Origin: Chryseobacterium arthrosphaerae
Lineage (GTDB): Bacteria; Bacteroidota; Bacteroidia; Flavobacteriales; Weeksellaceae
Reading direction: 5' to 3'
NCBI RefSeq assembly: GCF_001684965.1
Contig: NZ_MAYG01000001.1
Location: forward strand, 2,294,001 to 2,358,000
Length of the DNA: 64,000 nt
Below, piece after piece: positions 44,787 to 53,975 of this stretch. A program made the position numbers and the translations under genes. Under the pieces are notes generated by a model, which did not search any database, was not told the DNA's origin, and was given only the letters and a program-made list of their open reading frames with translations. Numbering within the stretch: position 1 is the first letter of the stretch; each line of letters opens with the position of its first letter.

Positions 44787-45617
44787 ATGTCAGAAATCAT
44801 CATACTCTTCCTTGGCGCAATTTCCGCCGGTCTTTTAGGTTCACTTACGGGTTTAGGAGGAGGAGTTATTATCATTCCTTTATTAACGCTGGGTTTTGGC
44901 GTTCCAATGCATTATGCCATCGGTGCTTCACTTATTTCGGTAATCGGTACCTCTTCCGGAGCGGCCGTTGCTTTCGTGAAAGAAGGTTTCACCAATATGA
45001 GAGTCGGGATGTTTCTTGAGATAGCCACTACGGCAGGAGCTATTGTGGGAGCACTGGTTTCAGGAATGCTTAACCCGAATACGATCGGGATTATTTTTGC
45101 AAGTATTCTTCTTCTTACCGTTGTTTTAAATCTTAAAGGAAAACCGGATCATCAGGAACCGCTGATCAAAGGAAGCCTGGAAGAAAAGCTGAAACTATAC
45201 GGAACCTTCCCTGATAAAGGAATTCTGAAAAGTTATTCTGCAAGAAATACAGTTCCCGGATTTTTGATGATGATGTTTGCCGGTGCCATGTCCGGACTTT
45301 TAGGAATAGGTTCCGGAGCTTTGAAAGTATTGGCTATGGACAATATGATGAAGCTTCCGTTCAAAGTGTCTACCACCACCAGTAATTTTATGATCGGAGT
45401 AACGGCTGTAGCCAGTGCCCTGATCTATTTCCAGAGAGGTGAGATTATTCCGGTGATCGTAGCACCTGTACTGATTGGTGTGGTGATAGGAAGTTTTATC
45501 GGTTCAAAGACCCTGATGGTTTCAAAAACAAAGAAATTAAAAGTATTCTTTGCCATTGTGATTACCATTCTGTCGATTTATATGATGTATAACGGTATCA
45601 ACAAAAGCTTCAGGTAA
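44787..45617 (+). CDS. TauE/SafE-family sulfite/anion exporter
   Basis: This 276-residue protein has seven or eight helices with the repeated Gly-rich half motifs of the family: LLGSLTGLGGGVIIIPLLTL near the start and SGLLGIGSGALKVLAMDNMM in the second half, followed by STTTSNFMIGVTA. Members export sulfite, sulfoacetate or related anions; the substrate here is unknown. The stop TAA at 45615-45617 overlaps the ATG of the DUF1634 gene by one base, so the two are translationally coupled. Confidence 0.9.
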   Translation: MSEIIILFLGAISAGLLGSLTGLGGGVIIIPLLTLGFGVPMHYAIGASLISVIGTSSGAAVAFVKEGFTNMRVGMFLEIATTAGAIVGALVSGMLNPNTIGIIFASILLLTVVLNLKGKPDHQEPLIKGSLEEKLKLYGTFPDKGILKSYSARNTVPGFLMMMFAGAMSGLLGIGSGALKVLAMDNMMKLPFKVSTTTSNFMIGVTAVASALIYFQRGEIIPVIVAPVLIGVVIGSFIGSKTLMVSKTKKLKVFFAIVITILSIYMMYNGINKSFR

Positions 45618-46000
45618 TGAAAAAGAATTTTACAGATGTAGATCTGAACCGTTCGGTAGGAAATCTTCTGAGGCTGGGTGTTATTTTATCTGTGGCAACT
45701 TCACTGATCGGTTTTATCAAACTGTTTGTTGAAGGTTTTGAAATGCCTAAAAAATATACAAGCCTTGTAGTGGGCACCTCTTCGGAAAAGATATGGGGCC
45801 ACTTCTGGGACTCTTTGTGTAAAGGAGAGGGAATGGCTATTATCCAGCTGGGGATCCTCCTTCTGATCTTTACCCCTCTGATGAGGATTGTCTTTGCTCT
45901 GATAGGCTATTTAAAAGAAAAAGACTACGTGTATGTAGTCATTTCTTCTATTGTTCTTGCGATAATGGCGGTAAGCTTTTTTGCAGGATACGCTCATTAA
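45617..46000 (+). CDS. DUF1634 membrane protein
   Basis: This 127-residue protein has three helices (about residues 18-38, 72-92, 100-122) and the DUF1634 features: a D-x-x-x-N-R-S-V-G start and GMAIIQLGILLLIFTPLMR. TauE and DUF1634 genes are commonly adjacent in many bacteria and this pair overlaps by 1 nt, so it probably assists the exporter. Mechanism unknown. Confidence 0.88.
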   Translation: MKKNFTDVDLNRSVGNLLRLGVILSVATSLIGFIKLFVEGFEMPKKYTSLVVGTSSEKIWGHFWDSLCKGEGMAIIQLGILLLIFTPLMRIVFALIGYLKEKDYVYVVISSIVLAIMAVSFFAGYAH

Positions 46001-46002
46001 TT

Positions 46003-46380
46003 TTACATTTCATAAAACTCCAGTGGCAGCTGATCAGGATCCTGGGTGAAGAAAAATTCTTTCCCGGTGAATTCATCTATCCGGATTTCTTCACAGCTCA
46101 GGCCCTTACCTATCAGCTCATTCCGTTTCTCTGACACATTTTCAACTGAGAAAGCAAGATGCCTCAGGCCACAGGCTTCCGGGCGTGAAGGACGCTGCGG
46201 TGGATCAGGAAAGGAAAATAACTCAATCACATAATGATCTCCGATCGCAAGGTCAAGTTTGTAGGACTGTCTTTCTTCCCGGTACACTTCCCGGATGATA
46301 TTCAATCCTAAAATCTCTGTATAAAATTTCTTTGAAACGACATAGTCTGAACAAATAATAGCAATATGATGGATCTTCAT
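46003..46380 (-). CDS. VOC-family (YaeR/SMU1112c-like) glyoxalase-type protein
   Basis: This 125-residue metalloprotein has the vicinal-oxygen-chelate fold in one chain. Visible features are IHHIAIICSDYVVSKKFYTE with the metal-binding His, YVIELFSF, the LRHLAFSVEN His and PLEFYEM with the terminal Glu. The DPPQRPSRPEACGLRHLAF loop is typical of the YaeR group. Substrate unknown. It starts 2 nt after the upstream gene of a three-gene minus-strand operon. Confidence 0.88.
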   Translation of the reverse strand: MKIHHIAIICSDYVVSKKFYTEILGLNIIREVYREERQSYKLDLAIGDHYVIELFSFPDPPQRPSRPEACGLRHLAFSVENVSEKRNELIGKGLSCEEIRIDEFTGKEFFFTQDPDQLPLEFYEM

Positions 46381-46382
46381 TT

Positions 46383-47300
46383 TTATAAATCTTTAAGTTT
46401 TTGCAGCATCAGGTTTTTATACATCTTTCTGAGCTTATGATCAACCTGGGTACTGTCCAGATTCTTTTCAACCAGCATGGAATGTACAATAATCTGACTG
46501 CTTTTAGGCTGTTTCCATATGGAAAGCTGTATATTTTTCACCATGGAGCCTGCCCCTATCTCCATTTCGTCGATCTTATATTCAGTACTTTCTTTAATCC
46601 TACGGTTCAAAAGGACCTTTAAAGAATCATTATTAAATTCAAAAACGTCTTTTCCGTTCTTAAGGTTCCCGGCATTCATTTTTCCTACTCTCAAAACTTC
46701 AAATTCAGCCTCTCTGATTATTCTCGCAGTGTCTTTATAAATATGGATATTCCTTTTTTTGAATTCGTTCAAAATTTCTACATCCGTTTTCTTTACTTCA
46801 ACGAGGAGATTATCAAATTTAACATTCCCGGAATATCTGTTATACCGGAAATCTCTTGGCGGAGAGGTCGACATCAGTATAAGAACAGCAGGACACAACA
46901 CTACGGCTGGATTTAGCTTTTTAATGCTGAAATTATTAATAAATTTATCATTTTTAATCAGAATATAAGGAACCGGCAACAACATTAGGACCAGCATATC
47001 CGTATAGTCTACCACCCTATGGATCCCTATGGGAGCAATATGATTATAAGCATTAATGAAACCTTCCGAAAAAGGAGACTTCCAGAAAGCAAATAATACT
47101 CCTGCTGCCCAAACAGACTTATGCTTCAGCCCCGGAAACAGGTATGTCAAAAGCATCGGCAAAAGAATAATCCCGACAATATCAGACAGCTTCCCGGTAA
47201 ACCAGCTTGTATAATAAAATTTAAAAAAGTGATCATTCAGAAACAGAATGAGCAGGCAAATCAGAAAAACGGGATTAAAGATCAGATTTTTGTTTCTCAT
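46383..47300 (-). CDS. hypothetical membrane protein
   Basis: This 305-residue protein has four or five helices in the first 155 residues (for example FNPVFLICLLILFLNDHFFK and KLNPAVVLCPAVLILMS) and a soluble C-terminal half of strands and helices (about 160-305). I do not recognise the family. The start overlaps the stop of the NTF2-like gene (ATG/TGA at 47300), and the VOC gene follows, so the three are one operon. Confidence 0.7.
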   Translation of the reverse strand: MRNKNLIFNPVFLICLLILFLNDHFFKFYYTSWFTGKLSDIVGIILLPMLLTYLFPGLKHKSVWAAGVLFAFWKSPFSEGFINAYNHIAPIGIHRVVDYTDMLVLMLLPVPYILIKNDKFINNFSIKKLNPAVVLCPAVLILMSTSPPRDFRYNRYSGNVKFDNLLVEVKKTDVEILNEFKKRNIHIYKDTARIIREAEFEVLRVGKMNAGNLKNGKDVFEFNNDSLKVLLNRRIKESTEYKIDEMEIGAGSMVKNIQLSIWKQPKSSQIIVHSMLVEKNLDSTQVDHKLRKMYKNLMLQKLKDL

Positions 47301-47740
47301 TACTGTATTTCTTTACATTTATCTTTTCTTCTTGTATCAATGATATACTGAATTTTCCATTCATTATTCTGTTTCACCAACTGAAAACTATTTGCTCCGC
47401 AATGGGAGAATTTTCCTTTTAAATAAAAAGAGTAAGGTGTAAATACACTTGCCAGGTTTCCGTCTGTATGAACGGCTTCTATCTCTATTTTTTCTTCAAG
47501 ATCCCCTTTCGGAAACTGTGAAACAGAGGTTATAAAATCCTGTATGCTGTCGCTTTTTACCGTTCCGTCTTTTGTGATGGTCTGAAGCACCGCATTATCT
47601 GTAAAAACAGATTTCATTAATGCTGTATCTGCATTTTTCATAGCCAGAAAAAGATTCCGGATGGGTTTTTCTATTTCCTGATTCTGCTGCCCAAAACAGA
47701 GTGTTCCAAGCAATAGAAAGATTCCTGATAGTTTATTCAT
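47300..47740 (-). CDS. secreted NTF2-like (SnoaL/DUF4440-type) protein
   Basis: This 146-residue protein has a signal peptide (MNKLSGIFLLLGTLCFG) and a small alpha+beta cone fold typical of the nuclear transport factor 2 family: an initial helix pair (IRNLFLAMKNADTALMKSVF), TDNAVLQTI, and a final sheet (NSFQLVKQNNEWKIQYIIDT). A periplasmic location is expected. Enzymatic or binding role is unknown. It is the first gene of a three-gene operon. Confidence 0.83.
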   Translation of the reverse strand: MNKLSGIFLLLGTLCFGQQNQEIEKPIRNLFLAMKNADTALMKSVFTDNAVLQTITKDGTVKSDSIQDFITSVSQFPKGDLEEKIEIEAVHTDGNLASVFTPYSFYLKGKFSHCGANSFQLVKQNNEWKIQYIIDTRRKDKCKEIQ

Positions 47741-47852
47741 GGGATAAATTTAGACAGATAAAAATATGTAAAATAAAATTTAAATTGATTAACAGATTTT
47801 AAAATTCATTTTCCTTAAATTGTAAAAAAATTATTTCAGCCAAAGCATTGAT

Positions 47853-48935
47853 ATGTGGATTACTTATACGATTCTGGCCATCCTACTGCTGGTCATGACT
47901 ATCCTTCCGAAAATTCAGCATTCTCACTGGGTATTCCGTGTTCCTGAATTTGCTAAAATACAGATAACTTATCTGATTCTTTTCACTTTTCTATTAGGAT
48001 TCACTATTGATTCTACAGATTATTTATGGTATTATCAGGGGCTTCTTCTGGTTTTATTTGTTCATCACAGCCATATCCTGATCAGATATACGCCTCTTTA
48101 TCCTGTAAAAAAGCATAAACAGCGTCACAAGTCTTCCGAAAAGCTTCATTTTGTTTCTGCCAATGTTTATCAGTTCAATAAAGAATATGACAGATTCATT
48201 AAGCTTATTGAAAAATACGGTCCGGACTTCTTTATGACGATGGAAAGCAACGGTGACTGGGAAAAAGCGATGCGGAAGATAGAAAAAGAATATCCTTACC
48301 AGCATAAAGTAACGCTTGAAAATACCTACGGGATGCATTTCTATTCCAAAATTGAAATTAAGGAAGCCACAACGCATTATTTTGTAGCGGATGATATCCC
48401 GAGTATTGAAATTCATATGAAAACTCATGATGGTTTTTCTTTTGTTTTCTTTGGGGTTCACCCGCCGCCGCCAAGTCCTACGGAGGAAGAAACTTCAAAG
48501 GAAAGAGATGGAGATCTTCTCAGTACGGCCAAACGCGTAAAGGACATCAAAAAACCGGTCATTGTAGTAGGGGATTTCAATAATGTAGCCTGGTCAAGGT
48601 CATCTGTACTTTTCAGGAAAACAAGCCATCTGATTGATCCGAGGATCGGCCATTCTTTTGTTTCTACTTTCCATGCAAAATATCGCCTTTTACGGTTTCC
48701 TATCGACCTGATGTTTCACAGCGAGGATATTTTTATCAAACAGCTGAAGACATTGGAAAATTTTGGTTCGGATCATCTGCCGGTCTACTGTGAATTTTTC
48801 ATAGACCATCACAACGATGAGCAGGAAGAACTGATAGAAACGGCCACTTCTGAAGAGAAAGCCGAAGCTGAAATCATGATAGAGGAAGGTAAACAGGAAG
48901 ACGGAGAACGGGAGGCCGTAGTTACCGAAGATTAA
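47853..48935 (+). CDS. endonuclease/exonuclease/phosphatase family protein, membrane-anchored
   Basis: This 360-residue protein has two or three helices in the first 75 residues and then an EEP fold: LHFVSANVYQFN with the Asn, FFMTMESNGD with the metal-binding Glu, FFGVHPPPPSP with the catalytic His region, VVGDFNNVAWS with the Asp-Asn pair and FGSDHLPVYC with the final Asp-His. Substrates of this family range from DNA to phospholipids and sugar phosphates. The active domain is probably periplasmic. The C-terminal 50 residues are Glu-rich. A strong terminator follows. Confidence 0.88.
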   Translation: MWITYTILAILLLVMTILPKIQHSHWVFRVPEFAKIQITYLILFTFLLGFTIDSTDYLWYYQGLLLVLFVHHSHILIRYTPLYPVKKHKQRHKSSEKLHFVSANVYQFNKEYDRFIKLIEKYGPDFFMTMESNGDWEKAMRKIEKEYPYQHKVTLENTYGMHFYSKIEIKEATTHYFVADDIPSIEIHMKTHDGFSFVFFGVHPPPPSPTEEETSKERDGDLLSTAKRVKDIKKPVIVVGDFNNVAWSRSSVLFRKTSHLIDPRIGHSFVSTFHAKYRLLRFPIDLMFHSEDIFIKQLKTLENFGSDHLPVYCEFFIDHHNDEQEELIETATSEEKAEAEIMIEEGKQEDGEREAVVTED

Positions 48936-48936
48936 T

Positions 48937-48966
48937 AAAAAAAGTGGATCAAAAATCCACTTTTTT
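48937..48966. terminator. bidirectional intrinsic terminator
   Basis: The stem AAAAAAGTGGAT / ATCCACTTTTTT with a CAAAA loop lies between the convergent EEP and mvaD genes. Confidence 0.88.
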
Positions 48967-48974
48967 ATTGTTTA

Positions 48975-50033
48975 TTAAAACTTCATTACATCCTTCACAA
49001 CTCCATTTTTCTGGGTATGCTGCAATAATTCAGCTTCAATGAAGGTTTTAACTTTTTCCTCTGAACCGTCAGCCGGAAAAAGGAGGTGTACGTTTGCACC
49101 TGCATCCAAAGTAAAGAATAAAGGCAGCCCGGTTTCTTTTCTGAAATCCCAGACCTTGTTGATCACTTCCAGTGTTCCTGTTTTCATGAGAATAAAAGCA
49201 GGATCACTCATCATCATCATGGCATGAAGGGTAAGTGCTTCGTGCTCTACCAGCCTGATAAAGCCTTCCATATCTCCCGTCTTCAAAATCTCCTTCATCG
49301 GAACGAAATTTTCCCTTGCTTCCTGAAATCTTCTTTCTGCATAAGGATTGGTATTCATCAGACCATGACCAACTGTTGAAGAAACGCTTTTCTGACCTTC
49401 ATGAATCAACAATACCCAGTCATTAAAATTCCTGAAAATATCAAGAATTTCCGCATTTGGATACCGCACTGCGAACAGGTCTGAGCTTCCCTCTACCTCC
49501 TCTGTATCTCCCCAGACAACAAGACCGTTGTAAAGGCTTCTGCACGCACTTCCGCTTCCTAATCTTGCTAAAAATGAAGCTTTTCTCAAAGATTGTTCCT
49601 CTGAAGTTTTTCCTGTGAACGTTTCATCCAATGCCATCAGACATTTTGCAATGGCCCCGAATCCGGAAGCAGAACTTGCAATTCCTGAACTGTGCGGAAA
49701 TGTATTTTCTGTTCTGACGAGGTATCTTCCCTTTAAAATCCATGGAAGGTACTGCTCAATATTTTTAAAGTATTTTTCGATCTTTTCAGCAAATTTCACT
49801 TCTTCATTTCCAGCCAGGAAAGTCTGTACAGAAAAAGGCTCATCCGCTATAAACTCCATAACAGTATTGGTCTTGCAATGATTAAGAGTATAACTGATAC
49901 TTGGGTTGGCAGGAATCTGGTCTTTATATTTCCCCCAGTATTTGATCAGAGCAATATTGGACGGACAGCTTTCTGAAACTGTCCGGGTATGGATTGTAAA
50001 ATTTTCTTTTCCTATAAATTCTTGTGTTGTCAT
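48975..50033 (-). CDS. mvaD: diphosphomevalonate decarboxylase
   Basis: This 352-residue GHMP-family enzyme has the N-terminal CPSNIALIKYWGKYKDQIPA segment that binds the substrate, the GHMP ATP loop PHSSGIASSASGFGA and the SGSACRSLYNGLVVW region with the catalytic Ser/Arg neighbourhood. It converts mevalonate diphosphate to isopentenyl diphosphate, so this organism makes isoprenoids through mevalonate, as other Flavobacteriia do. No other mevalonate gene is nearby. Confidence 0.95.
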   Translation of the reverse strand: MTTQEFIGKENFTIHTRTVSESCPSNIALIKYWGKYKDQIPANPSISYTLNHCKTNTVMEFIADEPFSVQTFLAGNEEVKFAEKIEKYFKNIEQYLPWILKGRYLVRTENTFPHSSGIASSASGFGAIAKCLMALDETFTGKTSEEQSLRKASFLARLGSGSACRSLYNGLVVWGDTEEVEGSSDLFAVRYPNAEILDIFRNFNDWVLLIHEGQKSVSSTVGHGLMNTNPYAERRFQEARENFVPMKEILKTGDMEGFIRLVEHEALTLHAMMMMSDPAFILMKTGTLEVINKVWDFRKETGLPLFFTLDAGANVHLLFPADGSEEKVKTFIEAELLQHTQKNGVVKDVMKF

Positions 50034-50157
50034 AGTTTGATTTAAGTGATCATACTTCTTTTATACCCCCCTCTCCGGAGGAGATGAATTTCACGGTTTT
50101 CAGTTGTGATCATCGTGAAAAAAGGTTTTAAAATAAGGATTATTTTAAGTTGTACTC

Positions 50158-51927
50158 TTAATACATCTTCTCTATTATATCTGCATATTTTTTAAGAACG
50201 ACATTTCTTTTTACTTTCAGTGTTGGGGTTATTTCCCCTGTGTTGATATCAAATTCCGCCGGCATCAATGTAAATTTCTTCACTTTTTCATAATCTGCGA
50301 GATGATTTTGCAGTTCTTTGATTTTCTCTTTGTAAAGGCTGATCACTTTTTCATTTTTCACCGCTTCTTCCCAGTTTGTAAAAGGAATATTATTTTTTTT
50401 GATATAATCCTGTAAAAATTCAAAATTGGGAACGATAAGGGCAGAAACAAACTGTCTTCCTTCTGCAACCAGCATGATCTGCTGGATAAAATTATTATTG
50501 GTCAGAAGGTTTTCTATCTGCTGCGGAGCAATGTATTTTCCGTTGGAGGTCTTCATCAGGTCTTTGATCCTGTCTGTAATGATCAGGTTGCCTTTATCAT
50601 CAAATTTCCCGGCATCTCCTGTTTTGAACCATCCGTCTTCTGTAAATACTTTCCGGGTCTCTTCAGGTTTATTATAATACCCTTTCATAATCCCGTTTCC
50701 TTTAGCCTGGATCTCATCACTCTCCCCGATACGGAGCTCTACTCCCGGCAATGGTTTTCCGCTGGTAGCATGCTCAAAATGGGTTAATGGAAACAGCGTA
50801 AGCGTTGCTGTTGTCTCCGTCAGCCCATAACCTACCGTTACGTGAATTCCTACTGACTCAAAGAATCTGGTTACTTCGGGTGATAAAGAGGCTCCTCCGC
50901 AAGGCAGGAACCAAAGTCTTCCCCCCATTTTTGTTTTGATCTTACTGAAGACCAGCATGTCTGCTATAGATTCTCTGAATTTCAATCCAAAAGGAATGGA
51001 TTTTTCATTTCTTCTTAATTCGGCAGTTTCCCATCCTGTTTTTAAGGCCCAGTCAAAGATTTTTTTCTTCAGAGATGAACCTTCTTCCGCTTTTTCCAAT
51101 ACTCCGGCATATACTTTCTGGAAAAATCTCGGCACAGCGCACATCATCGTTGGTTTTACTTCTTCCAGAGCTTTGGCCACATTTTTAGGATCTTCAAGGA
51201 AATACACTCTGGCACCGCCATAGAGGCAAAGTAAACTCCAGCTTCTCTCAAACACATGGCTTAAAGGAAGGAATGCAAGAGAAAGTTCCTCCTGAAAGTT
51301 TTTAAATTTAAAAAACTCAAAGTGGGAATCAAATGCCTTGACGAAATTTCCATGGGTAAGCATCACCCCTTTCGGAGTACCTGTGGTTCCGGAAGTATAG
51401 ATCAGCGTGGCTGTATCTTCATATTCTTTTTTACAGATTTCCAGTTTTGGAAAAGCTTTCGCAATGAAGTCTTCCAGGTAAAAACTGTTGAATTCTTTTT
51501 TGATCCATACTGCTTTTTTAGAAACAATAATGGTTTCAAGGTGATTGGTTTCTTTATGTAAAAGTTCAAGGCAGGCATCATACTGCATCTGATTTCCCAC
51601 TAAAACGGCTTTAGCTCCGGAATCATCAATGATATACTCTGCCTGTTCCGCATTATTGGTAGAATAAATAGGTACTGTGACCGCTCCAATAGACATGGAA
51701 GCCAGATCAAAGATCATCCATTCTGAGGAATTGTCTGAATAAATCGCTACTCTGTCGTTCTCCTGAATTCCCGCTTCTTTGAGTGCATTTGCTGTTTTAA
51801 AAATAATCTCACTGAATTTTTTCCAGCTCAGCTCTTTCCAGGCTGCCTCTTTCTTTTTAAAACCAATAGCAGCTTTTATAGGATGCTTTTCTACATTTTT
51901 AAGGATAATTGCCTCCGCAAGATTCAT
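50158..51927 (-). CDS. long-chain acyl-CoA synthetase (AMP-binding)
   Basis: This 589-residue enzyme of the ANL superfamily has the P-loop ATLIYTSGTTGTPKGVMLTH, the GYGLTETTATLTLFP motif, GWFKTGDAGKFDDKGNLIIT and the hinge DRIKDLMKTSNGKYI. The last matches the long-chain (FAA1-like) subgroup. It activates fatty acids to acyl-CoA through acyl-AMP. Its first 4 bases overlap the end of the epimerase gene (ATGA), so they are translationally coupled; the pair may act together on lipids, which is inference. Confidence 0.92.
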   Translation of the reverse strand: MNLAEAIILKNVEKHPIKAAIGFKKKEAAWKELSWKKFSEIIFKTANALKEAGIQENDRVAIYSDNSSEWMIFDLASMSIGAVTVPIYSTNNAEQAEYIIDDSGAKAVLVGNQMQYDACLELLHKETNHLETIIVSKKAVWIKKEFNSFYLEDFIAKAFPKLEICKKEYEDTATLIYTSGTTGTPKGVMLTHGNFVKAFDSHFEFFKFKNFQEELSLAFLPLSHVFERSWSLLCLYGGARVYFLEDPKNVAKALEEVKPTMMCAVPRFFQKVYAGVLEKAEEGSSLKKKIFDWALKTGWETAELRRNEKSIPFGLKFRESIADMLVFSKIKTKMGGRLWFLPCGGASLSPEVTRFFESVGIHVTVGYGLTETTATLTLFPLTHFEHATSGKPLPGVELRIGESDEIQAKGNGIMKGYYNKPEETRKVFTEDGWFKTGDAGKFDDKGNLIITDRIKDLMKTSNGKYIAPQQIENLLTNNNFIQQIMLVAEGRQFVSALIVPNFEFLQDYIKKNNIPFTNWEEAVKNEKVISLYKEKIKELQNHLADYEKVKKFTLMPAEFDINTGEITPTLKVKRNVVLKKYADIIEKMY

Positions 51928-52937
51928 TTCTTCAACTTTTTGTCGTTAATATAATTGTTCAGGTGAAAGTCGATACTTTCTTTTACAGGAATAAACTGAT
52001 ACTTCAGCTTTTCTTTGACTTTGTGATTGGAAATGGTGTTGAATGAAGAGATGGCCTCAATATTGGATCCGGTAACCATTCTCAGTTTTGGGATCAGCCA
52101 TCCGAAAAGGATATTGGCAATTCTCCCTATATTTAATACGGATTTTGAAAGGATTCTGGCATCTTTGAGCCCTAGTCTTCCTCTGATCTGTCTGGCCAGA
52201 TCAGCATATCTGTTATTTTCAGCAACAATGATGAACCGCTCTCCGAAAATATTGTTTTCCATCAGTTCAATGGCTGTTTTTGCAACGTCTCTCACATCTA
52301 CATATGCGGACCCTCCGGAGAAAGTAAAGCTATTGTCTTCAAAGGTAGAAAAAAGCTCACCGCTGCTTTGCGTCCAGTTTCCGCTGCCCACGATCATTCC
52401 CGGATTGATGATCACCACATTAAGTCCTTCGGCAGAAGCTCTCCAGGCTTCCATTTCAGACAAATGTTTAGAAATAGCATAGGCTGAATGTTCCAGTTTT
52501 GGGTTAAAATCAGACTCTTCATCCAGCTCTCCTTTTTCATTGAAATTATCCAAAACGGCTACTGAACTTACATGCAGGAATTTTTTAACATCTGATCCCT
52601 CGCAGGCATACAGCAGGTTTTCTGTACCTTTAATATTTGTAAGGTACATTTCCTTCTCATCTTTGGGATGAAAACTCACTTTTGCAGCGCAATGATACAC
52701 CTCATCCACTCCCTTCAGGGCGTCTTTTAAAGAGTCCAGGTCATCAAAATCTACGTTGACCCATTCGATCTTATTAAAAAAATCTTCGGGATGATCTGTA
52801 TAAAAGCTGTATGAATGCTTTACTTCGTTTAAATTGCTGCCCGGTCTCCTGGAAGCACGTACACTTTTACCTCTCTTCAGAAGTTCCAGAACGATTATTC
52901 TTCCCAGAATTCCGGTTGCACCCGTTACAAAAACCAT
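51924..52937 (-). CDS. NAD-dependent epimerase/dehydratase (extended SDR)
   Basis: This 337-residue protein has the Rossmann glycine motif VFVTGATGILGRIIVLELLK at the very start, the CAAKVSFHPKDEKE segment, a Y-x-x-x-K active site in HSAYAISKHLSEMEAWR, and VIINPGMIVGSGNW after it, as in extended SDRs of the dihydroflavonol reductase or 3-beta-HSD type. The substrate may be a sugar nucleotide, sterol-like or acyl compound; the coupling to an acyl-CoA synthetase favours a lipid, but this is inference. Confidence 0.88.
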   Translation of the reverse strand: MVFVTGATGILGRIIVLELLKRGKSVRASRRPGSNLNEVKHSYSFYTDHPEDFFNKIEWVNVDFDDLDSLKDALKGVDEVYHCAAKVSFHPKDEKEMYLTNIKGTENLLYACEGSDVKKFLHVSSVAVLDNFNEKGELDEESDFNPKLEHSAYAISKHLSEMEAWRASAEGLNVVIINPGMIVGSGNWTQSSGELFSTFEDNSFTFSGGSAYVDVRDVAKTAIELMENNIFGERFIIVAENNRYADLARQIRGRLGLKDARILSKSVLNIGRIANILFGWLIPKLRMVTGSNIEAISSFNTISNHKVKEKLKYQFIPVKESIDFHLNNYINDKKLKK

Positions 52938-53124
52938 TAATTATTTTACTTGATTGCTGACTAAAATATGACAATATTTTCTATCCGGCAATTCTTCAGG
53001 TTCCTGCCAAAGTTCCTTTGAAAAACTGCTTTTGCAAATTTGCGATTTTTAAAGCAAAATTCAACTTTATTTAACCAATATTATCATTTTGAATATGATA
53101 AATATTATCCTGTGAAATGGTTTA
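52938..53124. other. AT-rich spacer upstream of the epimerase gene
   Basis: It contains no clear gene. The stretch adjoins the tandem repeat array that begins at about 53125; reading frames that cross this border are artefacts of repeat sequence. Confidence 0.4.
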
Positions 53125-53829
53125 AACCACAAAAGGTGCAAAAGTTTTTGAACACTTTAGTTTTTTTAAGTGACAAGCTTTACGCAGAAGAAGTACACGG
53201 AAGTTTTCGAAAATCCGAGATTTTCTTTATTGAGTACTCAATTTGTAACTCATGCGTACTTTGTCATTTCGTAAGAAATCTAGCCGTACCAATTGAGGTG
53301 CTAAAAGATATATGAATATTTTTTAACCACAAAAGGTGCAAAAGTTTTTTTGAACACTTTAGTTTTTTCTAAGTGACAAGCTTTACGCAGAAGAAGTACA
53401 CAGAAGTTTTGAAAATCTGAGATTTTCTTTATTGGGTACTCAATTTGTAACTTATACGTACTTTGTCATTTTGTAAGAAATCTAGCCGTACCAATTGAGG
53501 TGCTAAAAGAATATGAATATTTTTAACCACAAAAGGCACAAAAGTTTTTTTGAACACTTTAGTTTTTTCTAAGTGACAAACTTTGCGTAGAAGAAGTACA
53601 CGGAAGTTTTCGAAAATCATAGATTTTCTTGATTGCGTACTGAATTTGTAACTCATACGTACTTTGGTATTTCGTAAGAAATCTAGCCGTACCAATTGAG
53701 GTGCTAAAAGATATATCAATATTTTTAACCACAAAAGGCACAAAAGTTTTTTTGAACACTTTAGTTTTTTAAGTGACAATCTCTGCGTAGAAGAAGTACA
53801 CTGAAGTTTTGAAAATCTGAGATTTTCAG
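53125..53829. repeat. tandem array of about 200-bp repeats (three full and one partial)
   Basis: Units begin with AACCACAAAAGG at 53125, 53325, 53525 and 53727, giving periods of 200, 200 and 202 bp; the fourth stops after about 100 bp. Each has the same order of blocks: GAACACTTTAG, AAGTGACAA, AGAAGAAGTACAC, an inverted repeat GAAAATC-N3-GATTTTC, and in full units TGTAACT, CGTACTTTG, TAAGAAATCTAGCCGTACCA and TTGAGGTGCTAAAAG. The inverted repeat (53209-53225, 53411-53427, 53612-53628, 53811-53827) keeps perfect 7-bp arms while the loop changes (CGA, TGA, ATA, TGA). No convincing gene lies in it. Confidence 0.85.
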
Positions 53830-53868
53830 GTTGGTGATAAAATTCTCAATTGAGGATCTGAGATTTTT

Positions 53869-53917
53869 TTTTCGGGTTATTCCGGCAAATCGAAGATTTG
53901 CCGGAATAACCCGAAAA
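53869..53917. repeat. 23-bp perfect palindrome downstream of the graspetide cluster
   Basis: Arms 53869-53891 and 53895-53917 with loop GAA are exact reverse complements, with core CGGGTTATTCCGGCAAATC. Neither strand has a U tract after the stem: the left side is a T run and the right side AAAA. It is therefore not a classical terminator, although it could still stop or protect transcripts from the ligase genes. Confidence 0.85.
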
Positions 53918-53920
53918 CCA

Positions 53921-53955
53921 GAAGTCCTGAAAGTTTTTTAACCTTTCAGGACTTC
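53921..53955. repeat. 13-bp hairpin GAAGTCCTGAAAG / CTTTCAGGACTTC
   Basis: Perfect arms with a 9-nt T-rich loop lie 20 nt from the stop of the second ligase gene. On the minus strand the stem is followed by TGGTTTT. This type of palindrome resembles dispersed hairpins I recall from Bacteroidota intergenic regions. It may serve as the operon's terminator. Confidence 0.65.
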
Positions 53956-53975
53956 CATCGCTATTCAAAATATTT

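Noticed and set aside
53040..53779. Several open frames of 60-116 codons on both strands
   Set aside because: They lie in the tandem repeat array, repeat the same sequence in different copies and frames, and are broken inconsistently between units, so they are by-products of the repeats.
53125..53829. CRISPR array
   Set aside because: The unit is about 200 bp and repeated along its full length, with no unique spacers and no cas genes nearby.
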